The position numbers and the translations under genes are program-made. Positions 24,601 to 39,600 of a stretch of 64,000 bases of DNA are shown here, piece by piece. Source of the stretch: Mesaphorura yosii (lineage: Eukaryota; Arthropoda; Collembola; Poduromorpha; Tullbergiidae); NCBI GenBank assembly GCA_009869945.1, contig WIXG01000174.1, positions 62,001-126,000 of the forward strand, read 5' to 3'. Each line of letters begins with the position of its first letter. The first letter of the stretch is position 1. Under the pieces are notes generated by a model. The model was not told where the DNA came from. It saw only the letters and a program-made list of their open reading frames with translations, and ran no database searches.

Positions 24601-27600
24601 ACTATCTTCAGAAAACACGTGCAGTTAGAATGCTCTCAGTGCAACCTGAACTGAACCCGGAGCCAGACAGACGTTCATCAAATTCAAATCACTTAAGAAG
24701 TAGAATGCTATGAAATCGTAGGAATTAAAGGAATAAAACCGTGTAGGCGTAATGCATGAAACTGAAACTGCTTCACGCTTCTGCTGCTATTCATTCACCT
24801 TGTCGAAATTTCTTTCTCCATTCCACCGCTCTAGAGTATGGCAGTGAGACAGTCGGGATCCTAAAGTAAAAACCCTTCACTCTCGCTCGTTTTCACGTCA
24901 CATTAATTCCCGTTCCCTTCTACTCCATGAGAGAAAAGTAAACTCTCAGTTTCATTGCTATTTGCTATTGAAAAGTAAGAGTACCTTTTAAGTGATGCCT
25001 CTTGAAAGGAACGAACGGTAATGGCAACAAAACTTTCTTTTACTAGGCATTTTACAGAATAAACTCTTTCTTTATAAAGGGTTTATGTGCTTTCATTTCT
25101 TTTTCGACTGGATCGAGTGATCATTAACCACGCAGTATCAAGTGGGAGCTCAGAGAGCTCCATTTGCAATTTTTATACCATACGTGAAGAGAAATTGATG
25201 GAAATTCGCACTCAAGCAGAAAAACGTGTGGAGGCAGCAAAGAGTCTTTCAATCTCTACGCGTATTTTACTTTGAGAGCGTTCACTTCATTATGACGACT
25301 CTTCTCGTCTAATAAGTGTGTGCATAAATAATTTGTTCGTAAACACACGCTCCTGTTCTGAGTAATTTGGCATCATTGTCGTATTTATTTAAACAGCACG
25401 CGCATTCCTTGAAAATGTGAGTTGTATATTTGTATACTCAACCCAGTAACGATAATGATGATGGTAATCGTTGGTAATGATTGCCTGCCTTTGATTTTAT
25501 GACGCTATTTTCATGTTTTCCTTCTCCTTCGCAATTGACGGATCGATTCACTTGAATTGGCAAGCAGTGAATTGACAAACAGCCCCACCAAGTAGATAGA
25601 TACTTACGTCCACGTATTTATAGCTCTCTTAATGCAGTTTCTTCTTTACAGTACAGTTGTGCCGTGCAAGGTTGTTAAAAGAAGCTTAATGACGCGGCTT
25701 TTGCAAGACAAGAAATCTGCCAGGCATTTTCTCGCGCTAAGCTCGAAGCTAAAGACACAAGCCAGTGAGGGAATTAAATCTGGCTTTTTATACTGCCGGG
25801 CCGCGTCTAGACCACAGATATATAACTCTGTCTAGACTGCTGGCTATTGACGTACTTAAAAAGGATAAACGTGAGATGATACGAGACCAAGACAGTAATC
25901 CCTTCGGAGATTTTACCGAGACCCAGACAATAATCGCAAGAAGTCACAACAATTTCTATTTGTGCTGGTCCGCACCGCATTTTACCGCACCCGGATGACA
26001 TTTTCGCAATGCCGTGCAGTAATGCAACGGTGCAATGGTTTTAATGGTTGCAATTGTGCCAAGAGCTCAGGCGCGTAATTCTACTTTTATGACTCGTGCA
26101 GGTTTCATAGGCGACAAATCGATGGATCAGAGGTGGCCTTTGAATCGTTTGTCGGTGGGCAAAGAATTACGTTGACTTGCATTCCCGCGCAGTCTCACTT
26201 ACTTTTGTATTTGGTGCTGATTGTGTTGCCAGCTTCATCTTCTTGAATACGGATTTTGACTGAAGTAGGAGAAATGACGTCAAGAAATACTTTCGACGGT
26301 GCATCTGGTGGTCCTGTCAAACACAAATCATGAATATATGAGTGTTGGTTATTATTAGATTCCTCGGAGGTATAGGCATATGTCTGAGGCTATCACATTT
26401 ATATTACGTAGACAGTTATGTGGAATTGTGAAGAAGGAAGAGGAAGTGAACCTCTTCAAAGGTAAACAGATACAATCCTCAATCCTGCTGTAACAGAAAT
26501 GCAGAAATGGCAGGCAGTGACGCATTCGGTCCTTGTTTCTAAACCCGTGCAGTGAACAATTATTTCGGCATTATTGACTGTCATTCACAGGACTGAGGAT
26601 TATGTAAATGATTCCTGGCTCTGACTTGACTCTGGCTTGAGCACAAAAATAGAATTATGAGACAAGAATACTTTGGATTAGTTTTCTGTGTTCCCATCTC
26701 GTCTCGGTAATTTGCACGCACGCGTACGTCATGAAACCGGATTATTTTTGGAGGATCCCGAAACTTGCTACATTTATTTAAAAAGATTTCTTAGTAATTT
26801 ACGATTTCATAAACAAAGAACTTGACATGGCTTGCCTTGGCGTGGCAATGCGTGAGTGTACCTCACAATCGAATGTTCAGGTAACCTTCGCCGTTATTAC
26901 TTTCTAAATTTAGATCGGAGTAGTAAATTATGATGGATGTTCATGTTCATTCTTGTGCTTACATTGCACTTGGAAATGGATCGGGCCAGATATAGAGACT
27001 CTGCCAGTTGAAGCCAGGAGCATAAAATGAAGCCCAGACACCTTTCGTGTGAGTTTGGGCCCACGAGTGCACGGAATACCCGAATAAGGGAAAATTGGTG
27101 AGGGCGAGACTTACACGCTCGCGCTCACGTTCAAGCTGCTTTTACATTAATTTTCATTGGGACACGCAATGGCAATAAAATCTATTGTCTGTCATTATGA
27201 TCCAATATCAAAGGCGATTAAAGGTGCTAAAACTAAATTCTGAATAGCTATCGATTTGCTTAACAAACATAAACACGGAGCGAAAGAGGGTTGCTTTTGG
27301 CGGCCTCGACTGTCAATTACCTCTTCCCCGCTCCACTCCTAGTTCAGTATTCGCTGGATATTGGAATCGGAATCTCATATTGAACTCATGTTATGTTACG
27401 TTACGAGTGTATTATTTGTATCTGGGCAGTAAGAAAGAGGAAGATGGATTGACTGAAATTGACTGGATGAAGGCAGTCCGGCTACGTGCTCACTAAACTT
27501 GGAAGCCCAAGTCAGAGTCAGAGAATGATTGAAAACAAAAAATTGCGTCCTCGTTCTCTTCTCGTATGCGAAAAGTTACTTAATATTGGAGGAAGTTCAA

Positions 27601-30600
27601 TTTTCTTGGCATGGCATGGCATGGAAGGAATTTGAATCAAAATTCGGGTTGAGACTCAATATTGCTATTTTGACGTCTCGTATTTGTATTTTATTACAAC
27701 TTTCCTTTTCCTCTACCATAACACGGGCCGAAGCAGGAGAAAGGTGCCCTGTCCTTGTAGTTTAGTTTACTTACTTATCTGCGTGTACTCCGTCCTCATT
27801 TTGCGGAACTTTTTGTACAACTTTTCCCACATGTGATATTCCTTCTCGAGCTCCTTCAGCTGTGCAGCGGGAAGATTTCCAAAAGTGGAACATTTCAGGA
27901 TACGAGCCATCAGATCTTCAGATTTGTTCTCTGCTTCTTGAACCATGCCGTTCAGTTGGTCGTTGATTGATTCTCGACTTCCTGCGGAGTACGGCAAAGC
28001 AACAAAATATCATGAATTGTGAATTGTGAGTAGAAAGAAGTACAAATAGAGCGCGGAGACGAGATTGACATTCCTAACGCGGCATTTCAGCTCAAGCATA
28101 TAATTTGTCAAGCGAAAGGAGAAAGGCCAAAGTCCATCGCCTCGACCGCCTGCGACTGCAGCAATAATCTAATCTAATATATTGCACATGCTCATAAAGC
28201 ATATTGAGAAGGGTTTCTTTATCAAGACGAAAAGACTAATGACTTTCACATTCGTAGAAAGCAGAATCTATGCATGCACATGCAGCACCACAAAAGCCCG
28301 ATGATTGCGACACGATTGGGTATTGGATTACTAATGACAAGTGGGAAGTTAATCAAAAATAGATTAGTGTAGTGAAACGAATCAATTCTCATTCATACGG
28401 GGCGACGCGGCACCACACAAAGACATTATTGCTGTTAGTGCCGACATCGACATAAAGCGATATCTTAATTACCATCTGAAACTCATATCGAATAGCCGTG
28501 TACAGTCGCGTAACTTTCACGTATAATTTCAAGTCATTCGAACCGCCGCCGTACGGTCCAATGTATGAAGCTATTGAAGATGACAAATTCAAGTTATCTC
28601 AAAATCAAAATAAGTCAAGCCACGGCCACGAGCCATTAGACAAGGTATCAATATGTGTCATCGGCCGTGGCTCGTGGTGACTTTCAGCAGCAGCAGTAAT
28701 TTTGACGAGTATTTATTTTCCATCAGAGCGACCCTGCCTGGGCTGGGGCGCAGGAATTAAGCAATGAGCCGTGAACACAAACCACAATTTAATATCAGAC
28801 TTAATATTGAGTTCAGACGCACTCGACGACCGACCCGAAACCTGAGTACCCAAACACGTACGTACTTGCTGTAGGGCACAAAAGAACATCACCATACAAA
28901 AGTAATAAATTATTCATGCATAGGCGTCTTCATTCTCTTCTTGGCTGGGCTTGGCTTGACTTTCTCCTCGGTTCAAACCAAGCCGAATACCGAACCTCCT
29001 TGCTGAATAATTCCGGTCTGTCGACTTCTATTGCCTTTGCTTTCTCTGGTGTCTGGCGTGACCTGGCGTCCGCGTCCAGGCATTCGGTATTCCATCCAAT
29101 ATTTTAAATATAACCCTAATCTCTTTGGAATAGAAACCTAACAAGACAGTGGGCCACCAAAATATGACCCACACTCGCTCCCACGTACTTTGTGCCATGG
29201 CCTGGGCGAAATTGGCCCAAAAGTGGCACAGCACGCAGTACTCACAGAATTCTTTATTAAATCAATTGGATACCACCACCACGCCGGCAAAGTTACAAGT
29301 ACGCGGCCAGCCAATCACGTGCGGGACCCTCGATTCAAATTCAAATATGCTTATTTGGTTCATTTCACCAGGAAAATAAATCAATAAATCTATAAATAAC
29401 ATTCCACAAGCACTGATCAAGAATTCATTCGATTAAGTATTCAATCTATTCAGTAAATTCTTCGGATCTTGTTTCAATTAAGACGGGAGCTGTTTTGACG
29501 GAATTTTGTTGGTGTTCTTATTCTCCTTTCTCGGAAACAGCAGTACCAAACCAAAATACCAATTTACTAATCGACTAGCGGTTTGGCTAGATGAAATTCT
29601 CAGGTACAAATTCCTCTTGCGCAGTTTTTGCGAGGTCTTTAACCATGAGTGGAAGCGTGTCCCAGGAGCAGTAGCATGGCGGGGCTGGGTTGTAGTAGTA
29701 GTACAGCGACGTAAGGAGGCAGCCGATTGACACGACACGGTAAGACAAGTTGGGTCTCTCGCTTTTGCGAAACACGGTCGGCTCGTGGTTGAGGAGATGC
29801 ATTGGAAACCGGGACAGTTGATGTGGGTTCCTTTCAATCTGAGAATACGAGTTGAACGAGACCTCGAGTTGATACAAATCCTGTGCTGACTGCGGATGCT
29901 GGCCTTTTGGAATTAGGATTTTGTACCTGATAATGACAGGCTGGGTCTCTCATCCAGGAAAATTCGTACAGCCCGAGGCAGGTGACACTCGCGATCGTGA
30001 ACGGCAAGTAACACCATTTCCTGTTGGGCCAGATGAAGCAGATGAAAAGCGATACCAGACCAGCCCAGTACTCTACGTCGTGAAAGAAATCGCCAATGTA
30101 CATCCAGCGCTCGGCTTCGTTCGATATCCGCCATGGCTCGACAATTATCCAGTCAGCACTACGAATTGAGTCGCCAGCTTGGTCAGTTTGTCATTGAAAC
30201 GGTAAACCATACTCGAAGCCCTGCAGCGTTCTTACCCATCTTTCATTGCCTTATTGAAGTCGGACTTATTCTTGAGCTGGGCCTCATAATTCCACTGCTC
30301 GTCGTAGTGGTCTCGGATGACGACATTCTTCTCGTACGAGAAACCCCACGCAGTCTCGCGTTTCTCCTCGTAGTTGATGATCTCCGTCACATCTTCAGCT
30401 GGTTGTTTGTCAGCGTACGATTTGCGTTTGTAAATATACGGCTTGGGGCGAAATTCGTACCAGTTAAACATTCTGCTCTGGTAATTTTGAGTCCATCAGA
30501 CCAAATGTGGTCGCTGGCGGTCTCAAAACCGGCAACTCAACAGCAAGCAGCATAAAAAACCAGAGCACTGCAGGCAAGCTCCGTTTTTGAAAGGCTTGTT

Positions 30601-33600
30601 TGACAAAAGAGCAGACGCACAACAAAAGCGTCATGGCCACATGTGTGCGCTGCACGTCAATGAAGAGAGATCCTAATCTTATGACTTTCTTCTGGGTTTT
30701 CCTCGTGAAGTGGAAAAATACGGAAATTACGCTCGCCGCCCGCCCAACACAGTACAGCACAGCAGAACGGCAGAAGATTGCATCTGAAGTGCAATATTTG
30801 TAATTTAAATTCCATCAAACCTCCAGCCTTCGATCTCCGCTTCAAGTCTCCTGATAATGACATTTAATCCCCGCAATTTAATAAGAAAGTGTTGAGACTC
30901 CGCTTAAAATACAGTACACGTAGTACGACGTACGAAGTACACGACACGACACTGATAATGACAATGACAATGTGTTCAACGTTCAGCTTGGTCGATACTT
31001 GGTCGCTCGCTCGATCTGATGCTCAATACTTTTACTTGCGCCGGATATCCGTCTAAACTTACAAAACACTCTTTCTTTTGTACTCGACCTTTCTTTCGTC
31101 CAGCAAGGAAATTACATCACACAGCCGACGCGGACCTTCCATTCACAAAAGTTTTTGACGCAATTTTACATTTAGAAAGTTCCGGCGGTTGACCATGATC
31201 GCTTTTCGACTTTCCGCTACTCAACGAGTCAGAATATTTACGATTCGTCGTATTGCCGAATTTCTTCTCACATGCATGTGAAATTCCACGATAAAAATTC
31301 ATAACGCAAAGCCAAAGCAAGGCTGCGATCGCGAAGTTGACCGCGTCGACATGGCAAGGCAAGAATTTAATAGGCCCTGAACAGCAAAAGGAACAGCAAC
31401 AGCAACACTATTTATAAGCAATAATTATTTGTTGACTTTCTCCTATTTCTAAATCGAGCAAACACGTGCGTGATGTGTTTTCTTACCGTATTGTGTCTCT
31501 GTGGCTCCATTAGACAGTAATAACCTGACCATTTCACGATCTCGTTGTATCACAGCGACGTTTAGCAGAGAAAGCCCTTCCGCAGTCAGGCTAAATGGGG
31601 CCACAAACAAAGAGTATATGTCATTACGTCAAACGGCACGAGTACGGCGCGAATGCGAAGGTAAGCCACATTTTTATTGCGTGCGAAAAGTCGAGGAAAG
31701 CGATTCGTCGTAATTTCTGTCTCAGCAGTTGATTTCATGGAATTACTCGCAAAATTGCTAAACTCATTACGTTAATCTCCTGTGAAATTAATGAATTGAA
31801 ATTGAAATGGGCAACGGGCAGTGGGAACGTATTTGTGAACTGATGCCTTAAGCCTACGCAAAACAAGAGCTCAAGGGCCAAGTTTTCGAGGTGGGTTAAT
31901 TTTTACAGAACTTTGCCCGATTTGGCCTGAAAATTACAAAATTAATTTGGGAATCACCGCTGCCCATACCGTCACAGTGCAGTAAACAGTCACCCATTCA
32001 TTTGCATAGCACTCTGCACTGCGCTCGCATTTGTTTTAGCTGTGGACACCAATTTTAGTTTCGCGGTAATAACGTTAAAGCTTGAACGCTTTGGTTTTGA
32101 CGTAAAGGAAAATCTCTAAATCGCTCATTGTTTACAGCAAAACTGCAGACAAGAGGCATGTAAACATTTCCAAACGTTTTGTCCCTGGCTTGGGTTTCTC
32201 TCGAAAGTCTAGAATCGAATGCTGTATTTACCTGTTTATATCCACATCGCAGGTCTCCAGAATTGTTTTCACTTTGACAATGTTTCCCTGCTCGACGGCA
32301 ATGACAAAACCTGCAAAAGTGTACAATACAAAGATTTAGACGAAGCACTCATAAGAACAAGGTACGATGCTGGAGTAGTTGGAGAAAGAGAAAGCAGTTG
32401 CAGCGCACAATATACATTAGCATTGTTAATGGAGTGGTGAGACGGAAAATAGAATAGAATTGTTTGTACACCATTACTAATTTATTGTGGCTCTCAATAT
32501 GTTCTTCGTCCCACATATTAAAAGCAGCCGAAGCCCGGTTCCCTTGCAATGTATTCATCGGCTCACTTAATTAATATTGCAAATTAAGCCACGATAGAGC
32601 ATGAGCGAAGTCCATGTGCATCCACGTCTGTATCTACTAAAAGGTTTGAACATTAGATCCAAAAGTTAACACGCAGTAAACAGAAATTTGCTTGCACATT
32701 ATTTGATATCTCAATTTTGGTCTGTTAAGCCTGAGCCCGGCTTGAGGGAGGGTGAAACTTGAAAGCTCTCCGGGTTTAAATTACATAACTCATCAGTTTT
32801 ACATTCCATTTTGTCCATTGTCTATGTTGACTTGTTCATAATCACTAATCACAATATTTTGATGTACTTTATGTGTAAGTTTTGAAACTTTCGACAGTTT
32901 AGTTACCGCAGGAAGGAGCGAAGTGTATTCACCAAATTCAAGCATGGTAAACAACCCGCAGGGAGAGCATCTTTCAAGGTTCAAAGTAGCATAGCATAAC
33001 AGCAAAGAGAACGCATGTCTTAATTAATCCGAGCCCCCGCAGACCGAAAGTTTTGAAAGATCATTCCAAGAAGGAGAAGCCCGTAAACGGTGAGAATTTG
33101 CAATTTGGAAAATACCGTCGTTGTAGCTTGAATTGACTTGATTCAGCTTGTCGATTTTTCTCTTTTCATGTGACTTGAGAAAGTAGTCCATGTTGATGCT
33201 GCTACGACTGGTGCTGGCGATGGAAACTTGAGATGACACTTGTAATGATAGTAATCTTGGCTGCTGTAATTGGGATTGTGACGATGAGAGAAAGTATTTT
33301 TCATACTTTCAGAACTCTTGACATTTTTCGGTTCCGCTCTACTGAATTCTGCTACTGTTCCAGTTCCTTGCTCTGTGCTGATGCTGGAATCGCCCTAGTT
33401 TCCTCCTTCCACGTTCCATCCATTCTTCATCACGTTTTGCATTGCATTCGCATTGTCTGATAAGAAAAGTTCGTATTCGTATTCATACTTTCAACCTGGT
33501 TCGTTCAGATGTTCAATTCAGGGCAGGCCAGACCGGGCTCATGCTTCCGATCTTTTAGCAGAGATTTAGTGCTGCACTACTATACTTAATTTGCTAATTC

Positions 33601-36600
33601 TTTGCAAAGCCAAAACCTTCTTGTTCGCGTGTTGGATACGTTAATACATTTGTAGCAAGCACGGGCAGGGCAGAACCCAAGTCCAAGTCAAGTATAATTC
33701 ATGCGGTCATAAATCCAAACTACAGGAAGGGGAAAGGAAACTTTCATGATTCTGATTCTCATTTATTGGCTTTTGAAATTGTGCCAAGAACAAAGATTCA
33801 AAGAGCCTACCTCTCAAAAATTCGCTAGAATCGTAGAATCTAAATCTGGCTCTAATTTCCCTTTTACGAAATGGGAATGCGATTCTGTCCGCCACTTAGA
33901 AGCTCGGTTTTAGTGCAATTAAACCCGCTAGAGTCGATCAGGTCTTTATCATTCCATTGCCAACGTGCAGCAGCCCATAACTAATTCATTGTCTCAGCTT
34001 TCAATCAAGCTCGTAACTTTACATGCGTCGTGTCCTCATGCGTCGCGTTTTGTCCCACACCATGGACGTGCTATCTTACATCTCCCTGACGTTGGTTTAC
34101 CTTCAGAAATTGAAAAGCGCTGTTTTTGGAAGTGTTCATGGTCGGAAACTCCGAAATGCTTTGCGTCTTTGTTTTTGCTTTTGTCTTAAATAATACAAGC
34201 CAGACGCGCAAATCTATAATGCACAATCTGCCCCTGTCTTGGCACAGCAGTCAGGCAGTCATTGTGCGGGAGTTTCTCAAGAGCACTTCACCTCTCCAGC
34301 CTTCAGCCCAGTCTGGTCGAGCCCAGCCAGCTGAAGTCTAGTAGAATTGCGTTGAGAGCCCCATTCTTGTTCATTTGTTTCACATTTTGACAGACATGTT
34401 TTCCGTTTTCTCCCGTTTTAATTATTCAATCGCATAGTCTTTCTCGTGGAAAACTGCCGAGCTGTCAATTTCAATTATAAAATATTACTATTTTAATAGC
34501 TCTGCCAAATGGCAAGTGAGTTAGCACGTGGTGGAGTGGGTTCATAATAATTCCTGAGCTAAATTTGCTAAACGCTGTGTAAAGCTTTGAATTTAAGTAA
34601 AAGTTGGTGCCATACGGGATAACGTCTAGTCTGGCCATGGACTTTCTCGCGAAGTGGGATTGTTTTGTGTGACACTTGCGAATACATTTGTCATTCTACT
34701 TCATTAGCGCTATTGCTAGTCCGCTTTAGAACGGTCGAGGTGGTGAACTTGCGCGAACCCGCCCACAAGTTTAAAGGCCAGGAGAGCCGCCCGGGCAATT
34801 AATCCAAGAGACTTACCGAATGAATTAGGAATTCCGCAATCCTGCACTTGGACATGAATTTGGTAACTCAGATCTCGAATTTTTTTAGTTCAGAATAGAA
34901 TTATGGAGATATCTTCCAGAATCCTTTTCTATTTCCCATACACTACGACAATTATAAAAATATGATAACTGAATGACACTGCAACGCTTTTCCTATGCCG
35001 ATTTCACAAACGCAATTTCAATTCCGGCATGTCAAACTGCCGCCCAGCACTGCCACTGCCCAGCCCAGTGTGAAATTGTTGGGTTAACTTCCTGTATTAT
35101 TTAGTTAATGATAATTTACTGTCTCACTCGAAGCCTACAAACTACAAACGATAAACGATTACTGCAAGGGGCACTACAAATACAATGTGTGAACGAGTAT
35201 GAACACCTGACTCCCTACCATTCAATGAATATTTACACACTTAACCTGTGGAACTAAATTTGATTGCCTGTTCTGTCCAAAGTAGTCGGTTGTCGGTGTA
35301 CAATTCGTGTACATGCATAAGTTGGTATCATTATCATTACTTCGTGCATTGCATTACAACAACACATGTTTCAAGTTTCAGATCCCATTGTTGAAAACGT
35401 TGAACTATTATTGCACACGTACGTGTACGTGCGCTGTCTACTTGGCCTGGGCTGACTTCCTCTCAACTGTCAAAGTCTAGTTTCTTGCAGTGCAGGCGAA
35501 GAGGAAGACGACTATCCCTGCCTGGCCGTTATATCTTGCCTTGCCTCAGCCTGAGGGTGCCATGCCATGCCCAACAATGATCGGCCGGTACCTGCGACCG
35601 CGAGTAAGTGCAATTACCTGTTACGGTTACAAATTATACATTGTTGCAGTGCTTTGTGCTGTTGGCATACTCAACTCGTACGCGTCTGCAGTCAGTCTTT
35701 GTCCATTCAGGCTCACGAATTGATCGTACGCTTATTATCCTCATCTCGCCTTGTCGGAGCTGTCGGCAAATTAATTCAGCTTGCTAAATATTTATTCAAA
35801 TGCACAAATTCGAGTAATTCGAATTGCGTAAGCATCCAGCCCTCAAGCTCTTGACTGGATATGCTTTCAGTGGTAATAGATTAGAATAATTTAAGTCAGC
35901 GTTGACGTTCAGGACAAAATGCGTTCCAGCCACAATGCAAGCATCAGGAAAAAGTCGTACTCGACAGTGAACAGTGAAGACAAGAAGACAATCCGGGTGT
36001 AAACTTAATTTCATGGAAGTCTGCACAGAAGAATACGACGAGAAGCCCAGACATCTTAATTCTATTTGAATAATTCTTCGCACTCTTTTTCCATCACCAT
36101 TCTTCGTCATCCTCTTGTTCTTATCTTAGCGTCAAGGATTCGGATTCGGGCAGCCTTTACTTTGCTTGAACTCGAGGTATTTTTTCATTTTGGGCTTTTT
36201 GGGACACCACAATTCCTAGAAGACAAAGGCGGTGGAAAAATGTGGAGACCACACTTTGAAGCGTCAGCGTGTCTTTGGCTTTGTTCAGTACGCCGCAAAA
36301 GTCACCGTACATATTTTAAATGCAAATGAGCACTTTTTAAGTTCGTGTAAAAGTGTCAGCGCAAAAGCGAAATTCGAAGTAAGAATTCGACGCAGTTTCG
36401 CCTGCCTGGCGGCCTGCCTCCACTCACTTCAACTTGAACACGATCCCCATGAGACTCGGCGGCCTGACGCTGATGAATTCTTAATTTTAATTTCTAGCCA
36501 GGTGTCAATCCATTTCCCATGCTACGACGGAATGCAATAATTGCGAAAACGGGGAATGACAATTAAACCTCAGGTATTCCAAGTATTTAGCTTTAATATC

Positions 36601-39600
36601 GAAACTTCTGCACTGATTTCTGTGCTCCTTGAATTTAATATCGAACTATATATACTGTTTACTTGTTTATCAAGGCAATGCAAAGAGAAATATTCAGAGA
36701 ATATCCGTCGTTTGATGTTTTACGAATGGTGAATAGCGAATTGCGAATTCGACAAATCAAGCTTCCAATTTTGATTTCCAGCATGCATGAAATCACGTTT
36801 GAGTAAACAAATAACGGCATGGCGGGGCGCAGCGTCTTGCATGTTTACTCTTCTTCTGTAGGATTTTTCAAATGTTGTAGCATTTATGTAATTACATTAC
36901 ACAGCTCTGCTTCACTTCTTTGGAACTCGTGTTCGAGTTGAGTTGAGTACTTAACAAGTTAATTTATTCCGTTTGAAGTGAAATTGCGAGACTGCCGACT
37001 CAAGAAGACTGTCCTCTTGCCGCTTGTGCCTCGTCGACTTGTTTCTCTTTTGATAACTCGATCTCTTTCTCATTCCAACAATTCCAAGACTGTCACACGA
37101 CGCAGCGACAGTGAAGGAAAGAACTCTAACTTTCTCGCGTAGAGAAAGTTCCAGCTGAAAGCCAAAATGTTCCTGAAGGAGTCTGTCTGAATTGCCTGAA
37201 ATAATGGTCATTCTACCGCTCTTTATTCAATAGGAAAAATTTACATATTTTAGAACAATCTCTGGCCTGACCAACTTTTAGGCGCCTTTGTCTTTCCCGG
37301 AGTAACTCAATTGCGTATTCGACTACGGGAGAATGCAAAATTTCAGCGGACATCGAATTGACGAGGACGAAATTGTGAGGGAGATCCTTCTAGTTTGAAG
37401 ATCCAATTATAAATCAAACCAGTAAATCGGACACTCACAGCCTTTTCAAAGCTTTTCCGTGAAACAGCGTAAAAGTATGCCAGAATTCGCCTTCGCGCAT
37501 GCGAATTTACAGTTTGCTCTTTATCTAACTTTTATTCTCAGAAGCAGTCCGTCGAATTTTAAGGAATTTTCTTGTTCTCTTCGTGCAGCACATTATTTAT
37601 GTTTATCACATATGACAATGTGATGTAAACCCGCCCGCATCCACACGTGTTCGTACGCGATGTGATTTGAATACTAAATACATGCAAACTACTTCAGGTA
37701 TAGAAAGTAAAGGTTCGCAATCGCATCACGGAAGACACTTATAATGATATTCGAATTCGGAAGAACGACAAGGCAAGAAGCGAAAACTTTCTGAATACTG
37801 AGCACAAACTTTTAACAAGTTCAATCAGAGCCGTGCCGAGAAATGTGCACATGCGCTTCAAAGCCCAAAGTGCGAATAATGCGGATTAAAAATTCGTCTT
37901 CGCCAACTTTATTGCGCTGTTCAACTCGTGCATATTAGCGACTCTTTGAGCTCTGGATCCTCCTCTTAACTTTGTGTCCAACTTCCTAGAAGCTTGAAAG
38001 TTGGCGAAAGAACTGTTTGGCGACGTGCTCCTGCCAAATCGGCAATGATAGTCGGAGCTTGTCTTGTAGGCCTTCCCATGCTTGTGGAAATTTTCAGCAC
38101 AACTAATAATGATTACAAATCCGACAGTAATCAGGCGAGACGCGAGAATTCTCGTAAAGTCCCGCATAAACAATAATTAAAGCTGAACCTAAAAGCAGGT
38201 ATCACGGTTCTTCTTGGCGTTGACCTTTAGAAATCACTACAGTTGGCTATTTCCAGGCAAGACATTGTCAACACCAATAAACAATGTCAAATCATCAACA
38301 CAATATCAAAACACTGCAAATTAGACAAGGGAAAGTAACCCAATTAACGTCTATCTCTAGTCTCGACTTTAAGTTAACCCATTATCAACGAGAACGCGAA
38401 AGCAGCAAAGACAAGCGAACACAGTTAATTAAAGGTCTTGGCGATTCTTATAATAGGGTCCAATTTTTCCATCGTGGACCCCAAACCAATAAGGACGTTG
38501 TCCTTTTAATCAATACGAAGTGACTTTACATCTGGCTCCCGTGATTGTAGGAAATTTTTGACCTTGAAGCGCTGCCATCATCATCAACATTAATTAGATG
38601 AACCGATGATTACATCCTTTCTCTGTTGAGACTGAAACCCAGCTGAACCTGAAGTTGAAGTTCAGGCTCATTATTTACCCGCTCCTCTTTCCCAAGTGTA
38701 AGTGCAGTGCAAAACCAACAGCTTTCTCCAACATAATAACAGGGTAAAGGAGTTAATGCGGTAATGAAATCATTTTTTTCACTCACCTTCGTGAACCTTT
38801 TGATCAATTCTGTTAAAGTTCGTTGGGCTCGCACTGCTCGTGCTGTAGCGTTTCGGGGTAACTTTTTCTGGTAAGCATAGCATATGATTCTTCATTAAGC
38901 TGTCTATGGAGACTGCACGTGGACGACATTGAAGGTCTTCGTCCTCTAAACTCCTTCGGCGTCGTGGCAGACGAGGAGTGGCAGTGGCGAACATGTAGTT
39001 GACGTTGAATGTGGTTGACCCTGCGCCAGGCTGTTGCAGAAGCTGCTGCTGTGCAAACTGGACTTGAGTAGGTTGGTTCGGTTGATTCCAGGATGTGATC
39101 GACTGCCTGGCCGCCGTAGACGCTGATGGGCTTCCAGCCCCACCCGATTGAACCTGGCCGCTGCTGTTAAGCAGGCGTGCAAAGCGACCCAACCCTTTTC
39201 CGCTGCCGGCACGTACAGTGTCGATAGTGACTCCGCTTGGCGGCGGGATGAAAGCAGCCATCTGGTGTATGGGCGTCGACGACCCAGAGCCTGAACTTGC
39301 AGTGCTAACATTCTGATTAGCGTCATTCGGAAGCGAGACGTTTGACAGGTTAAGGTTCGGGCGGTGATGATGTTGCCAGACGGGTGACGAAGAGTCTGAG
39401 ATGTTGTCACGATAAATGGAAGGGTTGCTCAGTCCTGAAAATGTGTACAAAAATTTAAGCAAAATGGGCCGTTTAACTGTTCATTGCGCAGTGTTGCAGT
39501 TGACAGCTGACGCGCTGACAAGATGAATGGGCAACAATAACAATAATAATTTTCATACATTTACGGCTTCTTTACGTCATTGACTCACAAAATTAAGTGC

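Noticed and set aside
38946-39410. A 154-codon minus ORF overlapping wake exon 7
   Set aside because: Out-of-frame shadow of the Ser/Gln-rich exon; it ends without a splice-compatible partner.
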